A program made the position numbers and the translations under genes. This document shows positions 24,379 through 33,231 of a DNA stretch of 64,000 nucleotides, one piece after another. Where the stretch lies: assembly GCF_004011505.1 (NCBI RefSeq), contig NZ_SAUN01000001.1, positions 6,413,501 through 6,477,500 of the forward strand, given 5' to 3'. The notes under the pieces are model-generated. The model was not told the origin of the DNA. It was given only the letters and a program-made list of their open reading frames with translations, and made no database searches. The DNA is from Nonomuraea polychroma (GTDB lineage: Bacteria; Actinomycetota; Actinomycetes; Streptosporangiales; Streptosporangiaceae). Numbering within the stretch: the stretch's first letter is position 1; each line of letters opens with the position of its first letter.

Positions 24379-26396
24379 GAGTCCCTCTCCACCCTGACCG
24401 CGCAGACCTTGAACTCCGGCATCCTCGACGTCGGGTCGAGGGCCGGGTTGGTGAGCCGGTTGGCGCCCTCCCAGTGGAAGGGCATGAACACGGTGTCGCG
24501 CCTGATGGCGTCGCTGATCCTGGCGACGGCCTTGGCCTCGCCTCTCCTGCTGCTGACCCGCACCACGTCACCGGCCGTGATGTCGAGCTGCTCGGCGAGG
24601 TCCGGGTGGATCTCGACGAACGGCTCGGGCGCGGCCTTGACGAGCGAGGCGATCCTGCGGGTCTGCGCGCCGCTCTGGTAGTGCGCCAGCACCCGTCCCG
24701 TGCTCAGGTACACGGGGTAGTCCTCGTCGGTCTCCTCGGCCGCCGGCCGGTGCTGGACGGGCACGAACCTGGCGCGCCCGTCCGGAGTGGCGAAGGAGTC
24801 GAGGAACGGCCGGGGCGTGCCCGGGTGCTCGGTCGAGGGGCAGGGCCAGAACACGCCCTTCTCCTCGGTGATGCGCTCGTAGGTGATGCCGGAGTAGTCC
24901 GCGGCCCCGCCCTTGCTGGCGCGGCGCAGCTCGTCGAACACCTTGGGCGGGTCGGTCTCCAGGCGGTGCCCGAGCCGCTCGGCGAGACCGGCGAGGACGT
25001 CCAGGTCGCTCCTGACGCCCTCGGGCGGCGTGACGGCCCGGTTGCGCAGCAGGACGCGGCCCTCGAGGTTGGTCATGGTGCCGGTCTCCTCGGCCCACTG
25101 CGTCACCGGGAAGACCACATCGGCCATCGCCGCGGTCTCCGACATGACGAAGTCGCAGGTCACGAGCAGATCCAGCGACGCGATGCGCTCGGCGATGTGC
25201 TCCGCGGCCGGCGCGGAGATCACCGGGTTGGACCCGAACAGCAGCATCGCCTTCGGCCCTTCCGGGGTGCCGAGGGCGTCGAGCAGCTCGTACGCCGACC
25301 GCCCCGGCCCCGGCAGCGACTCGGCGGGCACGCCCCACACGCCGGCGACGTACTCGCGTGCCGCCGGGTCGTCGATCTTGCGATAGCCGGGCAGCTGGTC
25401 GGCCTTCTGGCCGTGTTCCCTGCCGCCCTGCCCGTTGCCCTGCCCGGTCACGCAGCCGTAGCCGGAGCCGTGCCTGCCCGGCAGGCCGAGCGCGAGGGCG
25501 AGGTTGATGAACGCGGTGACGGTGTCGGTGCCCTTGGCGTGCTGCTCGGCGCCGCGCCCGGTCAGGATGTACGCCTTGCCGGCCGCGGCCATGGCCCGGA
25601 CGGCCTGCCGCATCCGGTAGACGGGCACCCCGGTGATCCGCTCGACCCGCTCCGGCCACCAGGAGGCGAGCGAGGTGCGTACCTCGTCGAACCCGGTGGT
25701 GCGGGCGGCGACGTACTCCTCGTCCACGAGCTCTTCGGCGATCAGCATGTGCAGGAGCCCCAGCGCGAGCGCCAGGTCGGTGCCGGGCGTGGGCTGCAGG
25801 TGCAGCCAGGCCAGCTTGGCGGTCTGGCTGCGCCGCGGGTCGATGACGATCATGCGCGGGCCCGACAGGTGGCGGACGAACGGCGGCATGGTCTCGGCGA
25901 CGTTCCCGCCGGCCAGCAGCACGATGTCGGCCTCGGCCAGGTCGGTGATCGGGAACGGCATCCCGCGGTCCATGCCGAACGCCTTGATCGATGCCGCGGC
26001 GGCCGACGACATGCAGAAGCGGCCGTTGTAGTCGATCTGGCTGGTGCCCAGCGCGACCCTGGCGAACTTGCCGAGCGTGTAGGCCTTCTCGTTCGTCAGG
26101 CCGCCCCCGCCGAACACGGCCACGGCGTCGGGGCCGTGCTCGGCGCGGATGGCGGACAACCGGGACGCGACGTAGTCGAGCGCCACATCCCACTCCGCGG
26201 GCTCGCCGTGCAGGAGGGGGGTGGTCAGGCGCTCGCCGTTGGTGAGCAGCTCGCCTGCCGTCCATCCCTTCTGGCACAGCGCGCCCGAGGCGTTGGCCGG
26301 GATGTCGGTCCTGGGCTTGATGGCCAGCTCAGGACTGATCTCCATGCCGCACTGCAGAGCGCAGTACGGGCAGTGCGTCTTCACCGCGTCAGTCAC
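24375..26396 (-). CDS. nasC: assimilatory nitrate reductase catalytic subunit (molybdopterin oxidoreductase)
   Basis: Cytoplasmic Mo-bis-MGD enzyme of 673 aa reducing nitrate to nitrite. N-terminal [4Fe-4S] motif CPYCALQC plus ALCQKGW, then the molybdopterin domain (YNGRFCMSSAAAASIKAFG, with the Cys that can ligate Mo) and the C-terminal dinucleotide-binding domain (VYLSTGRVLAHYQSGAQTRR). No twin-arginine signal is present, which fits an assimilatory rather than periplasmic enzyme. GTG at 26396 lies two bases after the transporter stop; the end overlaps the reductase gene. Symbol follows the NasC/NarB group. Confidence 0.9.
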   Translation of the reverse strand: MTDAVKTHCPYCALQCGMEISPELAIKPRTDIPANASGALCQKGWTAGELLTNGERLTTPLLHGEPAEWDVALDYVASRLSAIRAEHGPDAVAVFGGGGLTNEKAYTLGKFARVALGTSQIDYNGRFCMSSAAAASIKAFGMDRGMPFPITDLAEADIVLLAGGNVAETMPPFVRHLSGPRMIVIDPRRSQTAKLAWLHLQPTPGTDLALALGLLHMLIAEELVDEEYVAARTTGFDEVRTSLASWWPERVERITGVPVYRMRQAVRAMAAAGKAYILTGRGAEQHAKGTDTVTAFINLALALGLPGRHGSGYGCVTGQGNGQGGREHGQKADQLPGYRKIDDPAAREYVAGVWGVPAESLPGPGRSAYELLDALGTPEGPKAMLLFGSNPVISAPAAEHIAERIASLDLLVTCDFVMSETAAMADVVFPVTQWAEETGTMTNLEGRVLLRNRAVTPPEGVRSDLDVLAGLAERLGHRLETDPPKVFDELRRASKGGAADYSGITYERITEEKGVFWPCPSTEHPGTPRPFLDSFATPDGRARFVPVQHRPAAEETDEDYPVYLSTGRVLAHYQSGAQTRRIASLVKAAPEPFVEIHPDLAEQLDITAGDVVRVSSRRGEAKAVARISDAIRRDTVFMPFHWEGANRLTNPALDPTSRMPEFKVCAVRVERDS

Positions 26397-26398
26397 GA

Positions 26399-27709
26399 TC
26401 AGACCCGGGCGTGGGCGAGGCTGGCCACGACCTTCACGCCGACCTTGCGCGTGTAGCACCACCAGGTGAGCGCGAAGCACGAGGCGTAGAAGATCCCGAA
26501 GGCGAGGAAGGCGGGGGCGGGGGTGCCGGCCGCCGCGAACGCCATTCCGAACGCCCGGTTGATGAGGAACCCGCCGAGCGCTCCGACGGCCGAGATGATG
26601 CCGATGGCGGCCGAGGCCTGCCGCTTGCCGTACAGGAGGGCTTCCTCGCTCTCACCGCGCTCGGCCACGGCCTTGGCCTGGAAGATCGCCGGGATCATGC
26701 GGTACGTGGAGCCGTTGCCGATGCCGGCGGTGAGGAACAGCAGCTGGAAGGACAGGAAGAACAACCAGAAGTTGCCGGAGGAGCTGGCCGCCCAGACCAG
26801 CAGCACGCCGCCGCCCATGACGGCGAAGTTCCACAGGGTGACGGGGGCGCCGCCGAGCTTGTCGGCCAGCCAGCCGCCGACCGGCCGGATCAGCGAGCCG
26901 ACCAGCGGCCCGACGAACGCCACGACCGCGAACGGAGCCTCGGGGAACAGGCTCTTGCTGAGCAGCGGGAACGCGGTGGAGTAGCCGATGAACGAGCCGA
27001 ACGTGCCGATGTACAGGAACGACATGATCCACGTCTGGGCCTTGCCGGCCACCGCGAGCTGCTGACGCGGGCTGGCCTTGGCGCTGGTCAGGTTGTCCAT
27101 GAAGAACCAGGCGCAGACGGCGGCCACGACGATGAGCGGAAGCCAGAACCAGCCGGCGGCGGCCAGCCCGAGCGAGCCGATGACCAGCGGCATGACGAGC
27201 TGCACGGAGCTGACGCCGATGTTGCCGCCCGCGGCGTTCAGCCCCAGCGCCACCCCCTGCTTGCTACGGGGGTAGAAGTAGGTGATGTTGGCCATGCTGG
27301 AGGCGAAGTTGCCGCCACCGAATCCGGCGAGGGCCGCGATCACGAGGAACAGCCAATACGGCGTGTTCGGGTCGCTGACCGCGATCCCGAGGCCGATGGC
27401 CGGGATGAGCAGCAGCAGCGCGCTCACCACGGTGAAGTTGCGGCCGCCGAACTTGGCCGGGCCGAAGGTGTACGGGATCCGCAGCACGGACCCGATCAGG
27501 TTCGGCAGGGCCACCAGCCAGAACAACTGGTCCGTGGTGAACTCGTAGGCCCCCATCTTGGTGGCCACGATGCTCCACAACGTCCACACAGTGAAGCCGA
27601 GGTGCTCGGCAGCGATCGAGAAGATCAGGTTGCGGCGCGCCACGCGCTTGCCTGAACTCTCCCAGAAGGCTGGGTCATCGGGGTGCCACTCGGCGATCCA
27701 GCGCGCCAT
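26399..27709 (-). CDS. narK: nitrate/nitrite MFS transporter
   Basis: Twelve-segment MFS porter of the NNP family, 436 aa. The nitrate signature is present twice in spirit: GFGGGNFASSMANITYFYPR in TM5 and GIGNGSTYRMIPAIFQ in TM11, with the conserved Arg in TM2 and TM8 regions. It is the first gene of the nitrate assimilation operon and supplies its substrate. The upstream 200 bases hold repeated GlnR-like half sites, and the small membrane-protein gene diverges from the same region. Confidence 0.92.
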   Translation of the reverse strand: MARWIAEWHPDDPAFWESSGKRVARRNLIFSIAAEHLGFTVWTLWSIVATKMGAYEFTTDQLFWLVALPNLIGSVLRIPYTFGPAKFGGRNFTVVSALLLLIPAIGLGIAVSDPNTPYWLFLVIAALAGFGGGNFASSMANITYFYPRSKQGVALGLNAAGGNIGVSSVQLVMPLVIGSLGLAAAGWFWLPLIVVAAVCAWFFMDNLTSAKASPRQQLAVAGKAQTWIMSFLYIGTFGSFIGYSTAFPLLSKSLFPEAPFAVVAFVGPLVGSLIRPVGGWLADKLGGAPVTLWNFAVMGGGVLLVWAASSSGNFWLFFLSFQLLFLTAGIGNGSTYRMIPAIFQAKAVAERGESEEALLYGKRQASAAIGIISAVGALGGFLINRAFGMAFAAAGTPAPAFLAFGIFYASCFALTWWCYTRKVGVKVVASLAHARV

Positions 27710-27759
27710 CGATCTCTCCTACACTCGGCGTCCGGGGATCTCCAAGGTAGGAATGGCTC

Positions 27760-27868
27760 GTTACGCACTTTGACAGTCCGTGGCTGTGCGCTCGTTACAT
27801 GTGATTCACCGCTGTAACAAGCTCCGCACAAGCGTCACAGCGGAAACAAACTCGTAATCTTCGGTTAC
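27760..27868. promoter_or_regulatory. cluster of GlnR-like boxes upstream of the nitrate operon
   Basis: The 200-base divergent region repeats the half-site form GTnAC/GaAAC used by actinomycete GlnR: GTTAC at 27760 and 27794-27798, GTAAC at 27814-27818, GTCAC at 27834-27838, GAAAC at 27843-27847 followed after six bases by GTAAT (27854-27858), then GTTAC at 27864-27868. The six-base gap in GAAAC-n6-GTAAT is the GlnR spacing. GlnR control of nitrate assimilation is established in Streptomyces; its role here is inference. Confidence 0.5.
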
Positions 27869-27912
27869 GGCCTCCCCCCTCGGGTACCAGCTCTCACAGC
27901 AAGGGGGGAACC

Positions 27913-28203
27913 ATGATCAAAACAATGCACAAGATGGGCATCAAGTCCAATCACATGTATTTCGCCGGGCTGTGCTCGATCGGCCTGGCCTGCGCATCCT
28001 GGATGGTCTCGCGGACCACCGAGCGAGCAGGCCTTGATCGCGCCGACCGGTGGGGGATCTTCGTCGGCGAGTGGGCGCCCACGTTCTTCGCGATCGGGGT
28101 CGCGCTGCGCATGGAGGAGACGCACCGCGACTTCGAGGAGCCGCGCATGGAGAGGTTCGAGGAGCCCCAGGCCGTCAGGCCCAGGACGCACGCCGGGGTT
28201 TAG
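27913..28203 (+). CDS. small two-segment membrane protein
   Basis: A 96-aa protein starting after AAGGGGGGAA. Two hydrophobic segments (MYFAGLCSIGLACASWMVS and WAPTFFAIGVALRM) are separated by a charged loop, and the C-terminus is acidic/basic and soluble. It is divergent from the nitrate transporter and shares the region with GlnR-like boxes, so it may be nitrogen-regulated. No family recognised. Confidence 0.65.
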   Translation: MIKTMHKMGIKSNHMYFAGLCSIGLACASWMVSRTTERAGLDRADRWGIFVGEWAPTFFAIGVALRMEETHRDFEEPRMERFEEPQAVRPRTHAGV

Positions 28204-28211
28204 CGCATGTG

Positions 28212-28247
28212 TCACGCAGGTCACGTCACCGTGCGTGACCTGTGTGA
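28212..28247. terminator. inverted repeat between convergent genes
   Basis: Arms 28212-28225 and 28234-28247 pair over 14 bp with a single mismatch around an eight-base loop. It lies between two convergent genes and can fold on either transcript, but no T-run follows, so termination is likely rather than certain. Confidence 0.5.
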
Positions 28248-28256
28248 TCTGGCGCT

Positions 28257-28730
28257 TCAGTCGCGCCCGGCCAGGCGCCGGAGCGGCTCGTCGGTCAGCC
28301 GGTACTTCAGCCACTCGTCCTGCCGGAGCGCGCCGAGCTTGTCGTAGAAGCCGATGCTCGGCTCGTTCCAGTCGAGCACCGACCATTCGAGCCGCTGGTA
28401 TCCGCGCTCGGCACAGATCCCGGCCAGTTCCCCCATGAGCGCCAGGCCGTGGCCGCCGCCGCGGTGCTGGGGGCGTACGTAGAGGTCCTCCATGTAGATG
28501 CCGTGCACGCCTCTCCAGGTGGAGAAGGTGAGGAACCACAGGGTGAAGCCGACGGCCTCGCCGTCCTGTTCGGCGATGTGCACGAAGGCAGCGGGGCGGT
28601 CACCGAACAGCGCGGCGTGCAGGTCCTCCTCGGTGGCGCGGACCTCGTGGGCGGCCTTCTCGTATGCGGCGAGCTCGTGGATCATGTCGAGGATCGCGGG
28701 CACGTCGGCAGGGGTCGCGGGACGAATCAT
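28257..28730 (-). CDS. GNAT acetyltransferase, SSAT/diamine acetyltransferase-like
   Basis: A 157-aa acetyl-CoA-dependent N-acetyltransferase. It starts MIRPATPADVPAILDMIHEL, carries the motif A region LYVRPQHRGGGHGLALMGEL (acetyl-CoA pyrophosphate loop) and ends with the motif B pattern ERGYQRLEWSVLDWNEPSIGFYDKLGA-like order seen in spermidine/spermine and thialysine acetyltransferases. The likely substrate is therefore a small diamine or amino acid. It is followed convergently by a hairpin and preceded by the LacI gene 18 bases upstream on the same strand. Confidence 0.8.
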   Translation of the reverse strand: MIRPATPADVPAILDMIHELAAYEKAAHEVRATEEDLHAALFGDRPAAFVHIAEQDGEAVGFTLWFLTFSTWRGVHGIYMEDLYVRPQHRGGGHGLALMGELAGICAERGYQRLEWSVLDWNEPSIGFYDKLGALRQDEWLKYRLTDEPLRRLAGRD

Positions 28731-28748
28731 GCCCTTCAGCGTAGGGGC

Positions 28749-29762
28749 TCACGACCCGTACGGCGGCGCCGTGCTGTTGCGCTCCACCAGCACGCTCGGC
28801 ACCAGGCGTTGTGCCGGCGGGGTGTCCGGATCGGCCAGGTGGTCGATGAGGGCCTCCACGGCGGCGGTGGCGATCTCCGTGGCGGGCGGGGTGGCCGTCG
28901 TCAGCTCAGGGTCGGTCGACTCGGGCTCGCCGTTGGAGCACAACACGAGCGACAGCCGCTCGGGGATGGGCCGGCCGAGCGCGCGTGCCTCGTGCATCGC
29001 ACCCAGCGTGGCCTCCCAGTTGTAGGAGATGATCGCCGTGGTCTCCGGCGCGGCGTCCAGCAGCTCGCGCAGTGCGGCCCGGCCCGCCCTGACGGTGTGC
29101 GCGCTGGCCACGATCGTGCAGCCGAGCCCGAGGTCCGCGCACGTGCGGCGGACGTCGTCGGCGAAACGTACGGCCGCGCCGATGCCGTGCGTGCCCCGCT
29201 CGTACGGGGCGTTGAGCATCCCGATCGTCCGGTGCCCGAGCCCGGCGAGGTGCTCGGCCACCATGCGCGCGATCTGCGTGAAGTCGGCGTCCGCGTAGGG
29301 CACGTGGCCGGGCGTCTGGGTGCGCCCGATCAGCGCGACCGGGATGCCGGCCGACTCGAGGAACTTCACCCGCTCGTCCGTGAGCGTGACCTGCATGAGC
29401 AGGAACCCCTGGACGAGCCCGGCCTTGGCCAGCTGGCGGAGCTCGTGCAGGTCGTCCGGTCCGGAGGTCCACAGGACCACATGGAAGCCCCGCGCACGGG
29501 CGGCGTCGGTGGCCGCCAGGACGTATTCCAGGTCCGACCCCACGATCGTGCGCGGCTGGGACGGGAAGACGATCGCGATGATCCGGCTGCGGCCCCCGGC
29601 GAGGGCGCTGGCCATGGCGTTGGGGGTGTATCCGAGCTGTTCCATGGCGTCGAGCACCTTGCGGCGGGTCTCGGGGCGGATCGACCGCGCCCCGGTGAGC
29701 ACATGCGAGACGGTGCCGGTCGAGACACCGGCGAGGCGAGCGACGTCAGCTCTGGTGACCAT
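28749..29762 (-). CDS. LacI-family transcriptional regulator
   Basis: Repressor of 337 aa. N-terminal LacI HTH and hinge: VTRADVARLAGVSTGTVSHV, GYTPNAMASALAGGRS; then a periplasmic-binding-like sensor domain (IIAIVFPSQ, GFLLMQVTLTDERV, HRTIGMLNAPYERGT). ATG at 29762 is chosen because the HTH begins immediately after it. The sugar ABC transporter operon starts divergently at 29981, and a symmetric AT-rich site lies between them, so it most likely represses that operon until its sugar is present. Confidence 0.88.
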   Translation of the reverse strand: MVTRADVARLAGVSTGTVSHVLTGARSIRPETRRKVLDAMEQLGYTPNAMASALAGGRSRIIAIVFPSQPRTIVGSDLEYVLAATDAARARGFHVVLWTSGPDDLHELRQLAKAGLVQGFLLMQVTLTDERVKFLESAGIPVALIGRTQTPGHVPYADADFTQIARMVAEHLAGLGHRTIGMLNAPYERGTHGIGAAVRFADDVRRTCADLGLGCTIVASAHTVRAGRAALRELLDAAPETTAIISYNWEATLGAMHEARALGRPIPERLSLVLCSNGEPESTDPELTTATPPATEIATAAVEALIDHLADPDTPPAQRLVPSVLVERNSTAPPYGS

Positions 29763-29808
29763 GCGAGAAGTGTCCTGGAGGTCGGGGGTGGGGACCAACA
29801 ACTACGAC

Positions 29809-29826
29809 ATGTTACGTAAATGTTAC
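29809..29826. promoter_or_regulatory. candidate LacI operator
   Basis: Two ATGTTAC direct repeats (29809-29815, 29820-29826) flank the palindrome TTACGTAA (29812-29819). The stretch is AT-rich against its surroundings and lies between the LacI gene and the ABC operon. LacI operators are short palindromes with a central CG, which TTACGTAA satisfies. Confidence 0.5.
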
Positions 29827-29980
29827 CGGCTGGAAGGTTCAGCTTTTCCGTCCAGCATACCTATTTTTGACTCGCGTCAATTCGATATCGGGGCCGGGCT
29901 CGCCGCTGTCAGCGCCCCTACCGACGGGCGCGCCGGCGGGCCGCTGGAGGGGGGCCCGCGTCACTGCAAGGGAGTCATGG

Positions 29981-31300
29981 ATGCGACGGAAGAAGCTCTT
30001 CACCACACTCGCGCCGATCACCGCGGTCGCGCTGCTGACCAGCGGATGCCTGAACGACGGAGGCTCGGCCCAGACCGGATCCGGCAGCGGGAACACCAGT
30101 ACGACCGTCGAGATCATGACAGGAATGGGAGGCGGCCTCCTCCAAGCGGTGAAGGCGTCGCTGGACCCGTACGCGAAGGAGCAGGGCATCACGATCAAGT
30201 GGTCGCCCTCGGACAACTTCAATCAGCTCATCGTCACCCGGGTGCAGGGCAACAACCTGCCCGACATCGCGCTGTTCCCGCAGCCCGGCATCATGAAGGA
30301 CCTCGCGGCCAAGGGCAAGCTCGCCCCGCTCGACGACATCCTCGACATGCCCACGCTGAAGAACAGCATGACGCCCGGCGCCCTCGAGGTCGGCACCCAG
30401 GACGGCAAGCTCTACGGGCTCATGATGAGCATGAACGTCAAGAGCCTGGTCTTCTACCCCAAGCAGGCCTTCGAGTCCGCCGGGTACGAGGCGCCGAAGT
30501 CCATCCCCGAGCTCCTCGCGCTCACCGACAAGATCCGCTCCGAGGGCAAGACCCCCTGGTGCCTGGGCATCGAGTCCGGGCCTGCGACCGGCTGGCCGGC
30601 GACCGACTGGATGGAGGAGCTGGTGCTGAAGTACGGCGGCCGCGCCAAGTACGACGACTGGGTCACCCACAAGATCAAGTTCGACTCGCCGCTGGTCCGC
30701 CAGGCCGCCGGAACGTTCGAGAAGATCGCCTTCACCGAGGGGAACGTCCTGGGCGGCCGCAAGTCCATCTCCAGCAACAACTTCGGCACGGCCGGCAACC
30801 CGATGTTCCGCACCCCGCCCGGCTGCTACCTGTTCAAGCAGGGCAACTTCGTCGCCGAGAAGGGCATCTTCCCCGACGACGTGGTGGCCGACATCGACAA
30901 CCGCGTCGGCGTCTTCGGCTTCCCGCCCGCCACCCCAGACGGCGAGAACTCCATCGAGGGCGGCGGCGACCTCGCCGGCCTGTTCAGCAAGGACAACGCG
31001 GCGGCCAAGAAGCTCCTGCAGTACATGAGCACCAAGGACTTCGGCACGGCCGGCGCCAAGATGGGCTCGTGGATGTCGCCCCACAAGGACTTCGACGTCG
31101 CCAACTACCCCACGAACACGATCAGGGACATCGCGAAGATCGCGTACGGCTCGACCTCGCTGGCCTTCGACGGCTCGGACGCCATGCCCGGAGCCGTCGG
31201 CTCCGGCAGCTTCTGGAAGGGCATGACGGGGTGGATCAGCGGCCAGCAGTCCCTTGACCAGGCGCTCAAGACGATCGACGGCAGCTGGCCGGCGAGCTGA
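29981..31300 (+). CDS. sugar ABC transporter substrate-binding lipoprotein (AglE-like)
   Basis: Extracytoplasmic solute-binding lipoprotein of 439 aa. The signal peptide ends in the lipobox LLTSGC (Cys at about residue 23), and the mature protein shows the family-1 binding fold (VEIMTGMGGGLLQAVKASLD, GNNLPDIALFPQPGIMKDLA). ATG at 29981 follows AAGGGAG. The sequence style matches alpha-glucoside binding proteins of the AglE group. Two permease genes follow; no ATPase is present, so a shared MsiK-type ATPase elsewhere is expected, as in Streptomyces. Confidence 0.85.
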   Translation: MRRKKLFTTLAPITAVALLTSGCLNDGGSAQTGSGSGNTSTTVEIMTGMGGGLLQAVKASLDPYAKEQGITIKWSPSDNFNQLIVTRVQGNNLPDIALFPQPGIMKDLAAKGKLAPLDDILDMPTLKNSMTPGALEVGTQDGKLYGLMMSMNVKSLVFYPKQAFESAGYEAPKSIPELLALTDKIRSEGKTPWCLGIESGPATGWPATDWMEELVLKYGGRAKYDDWVTHKIKFDSPLVRQAAGTFEKIAFTEGNVLGGRKSISSNNFGTAGNPMFRTPPGCYLFKQGNFVAEKGIFPDDVVADIDNRVGVFGFPPATPDGENSIEGGGDLAGLFSKDNAAAKKLLQYMSTKDFGTAGAKMGSWMSPHKDFDVANYPTNTIRDIAKIAYGSTSLAFDGSDAMPGAVGSGSFWKGMTGWISGQQSLDQALKTIDGSWPAS

Positions 31301-31312
31301 GGAGGCGCCGCC

Positions 31313-32296
31313 ATGCTGATCAAGACGATCAACGCCGTCCTGGCCGTCATCGCCGGAGTGGGCGGCGCCCTGGCGCTGTTCTGGCTGCTCAACCGGCTGG
31401 TGGGGCTGCTGCCCGGCAAGTGGGAGGACCGCCTCAAGCCGTACGTCTACATCGGCCCGGCATTCCTGGCGATCAGCCTCTACCTGATCTACCCGGCCAT
31501 CCAGACGATCAACTTCAGCTTCGCCAACGCCGACAGCACGGCCTACGTGGGGCTCGACAACTACACCTCGCTACTGGGCTCGGCCGGCTTCCGCTCCACC
31601 CTGGTCAACACGCTGCTGTGGATCGTCATCGTGCCCGCGGTGACGATCGCGCTGGGGCTCGGCATCGCCGTGCTGGCCGACCGGCTCAGACCACGCGCGG
31701 AGAAGCTGGCCAAGACGGCGATCTTCATGCCCATGGCCATCTCCGCGGTCGGAGCAGGCACCATCTGGCGTTTCGTCTACGCGACGAACCCGCCCGGCGA
31801 GCCGCAGATCGGCGTGCAGAACGCGATCGTGACCGGCCTGGGCTTCGACCCGGTCAACTGGCTGCAGATCTCCGACTTCAAGTTCAACAGCCTCGAGCTC
31901 ATGGTGATGCTGCTGTGGGCGCAGGTCGGCTTCTCCATGGTCCTGCTCTCGGCCGCGATCAAGGGCGTGCCCGCAGACACGCTGGAGGCGGCCAGGATCG
32001 ACGGGGCGAGCGAGCGGCAGATCTTCTTCAGGGTGATCGTCCCGCAGATCCGCGGCACGATCATCACGGTTTTCGTCACGGTGACGATCGGGGTCATGAA
32101 GTTGTTCGACATCGTCTACGTCATGACGAACGGCGACTTCGACACGAACGTCATCGGCGTGCAGTTCTTCAACGAGCTGTTCACGAACTTCGAGAACGGC
32201 AAGGCCGCCGCGATCGTCGTCATGCTCATGATCGCCATCATCCCCATCATGATCTACCAGGTGCGCCACTTCCGCACCGAGGAGGCCGGCCGATGA
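31313..32296 (+). CDS. sugar ABC transporter permease 1 (AglF-like)
   Basis: Inner-membrane permease of 327 aa with an extra N-terminal hydrophobic segment (residues 8-30) before the usual six. The EAA loop that docks the ATPase is EAARIDGASERQIFFRVIVP (about residues 224-243). It starts 12 bases after the binding-protein gene and its stop overlaps the second permease start (ATGA), so the three genes form one operon. Confidence 0.88.
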   Translation: MLIKTINAVLAVIAGVGGALALFWLLNRLVGLLPGKWEDRLKPYVYIGPAFLAISLYLIYPAIQTINFSFANADSTAYVGLDNYTSLLGSAGFRSTLVNTLLWIVIVPAVTIALGLGIAVLADRLRPRAEKLAKTAIFMPMAISAVGAGTIWRFVYATNPPGEPQIGVQNAIVTGLGFDPVNWLQISDFKFNSLELMVMLLWAQVGFSMVLLSAAIKGVPADTLEAARIDGASERQIFFRVIVPQIRGTIITVFVTVTIGVMKLFDIVYVMTNGDFDTNVIGVQFFNELFTNFENGKAAAIVVMLMIAIIPIMIYQVRHFRTEEAGR

Positions 32297-33207
32297 GCAT
32301 CACGGAACGTGTGGCCGCCCGTCCTGCCGCGGGCGGGCGGGCCGCCGCGCGCCGCGGCGCCCTCCGCCGGGGGGAAGCCACCCCGGTCGCCAAGCTCACA
32401 GTGGTGTTCGTCTGCACGCTGTGGATCATCCCGACGCTCGGCTTGCTGATCACGTCGTTCCGCACCAAGGACGACGCCAACTCCCTCGGCTGGTGGACCG
32501 TCTTCACCGACCCGGCCTCGCTGGGGCGCCTCACGACCGCCGCCTACCGCGAGGTCACCGCGCAGGCGAACCTCGACCAGGCCTTCGTCAACAGCTTCGC
32601 CATCGCCCTGCCCGCGACGTTCATCCCACTGCTCATCGCGGCGTTCGCGGCGTACGCGTTCGCGTTCATGAGGTTCCCCGGGCGCAACGCGCTCTTCATC
32701 GTGATCGTCAGCCTGCTCGTCGTGCCGAACTACGTGGCGCTCGTCCCGATCCTGCAGGTGTACGGGGACTTCGGCATCAACGGGACGTTCCCCGCTGCCT
32801 GGCTCGCGCACATCGGCTTCGGCATGTCACTGGCGATCTACATCCTCCGCAACTACATGGCGACGCTGCCGCAGGCGGTGCTCGAATCGGCCAGGATCGA
32901 CGGTGCCACGCACTTCACGATGTTCTGGCGCCTCATCATGCCGATGTCGGTGCCGGCGCTCGCGTCCTTCGCGATCTTCCAGTTCCTGTGGGTCTGGAAC
33001 GACCTGCTGGTCGCGCTCGTCTTCATCGGGCCCGGCGAGAACCAGCCGATCACGGTGGCGGTCCAGGGGCTCATGGGCCAGCAGGGCCAGGGGTGGCAGC
33101 TTGTGACGGCCGGAGGGTTCATCTCCATGGTCATGCCGATCCTGTTCTTCCTGGCCCTGCAGCGGTTCTTCGTCCGCGGTCTGACGGCCGGCTCCGTCAA
33201 GGGCTGA
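32293..33207 (+). CDS. sugar ABC transporter permease 2 (AglG-like)
   Basis: Second permease, 304 aa, six membrane segments after a basic Ala/Arg-rich leader. EAA loop: ESARIDGATHFTMFWRLIMP (about residues 198-217). Start in the ATGA overlap at 32293. Ends the operon; the aldo/keto reductase gene opposes it 24 bases away. No glycosidase is linked, so the sugar cannot be fixed beyond an alpha-glucoside-like guess from family resemblance. Confidence 0.88.
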   Translation: MSITERVAARPAAGGRAAARRGALRRGEATPVAKLTVVFVCTLWIIPTLGLLITSFRTKDDANSLGWWTVFTDPASLGRLTTAAYREVTAQANLDQAFVNSFAIALPATFIPLLIAAFAAYAFAFMRFPGRNALFIVIVSLLVVPNYVALVPILQVYGDFGINGTFPAAWLAHIGFGMSLAIYILRNYMATLPQAVLESARIDGATHFTMFWRLIMPMSVPALASFAIFQFLWVWNDLLVALVFIGPGENQPITVAVQGLMGQQGQGWQLVTAGGFISMVMPILFFLALQRFFVRGLTAGSVKG

Positions 33208-33231
33208 CCGGCCGATCGTGCTGTCGTCGGC

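Noticed and set aside
20555..24571. A single 1,338-aa nitrite reductase fusion
   Set aside because: The part above 22984 is an out-of-frame reading of the separate reductase; NirB begins at the ATGA overlap.
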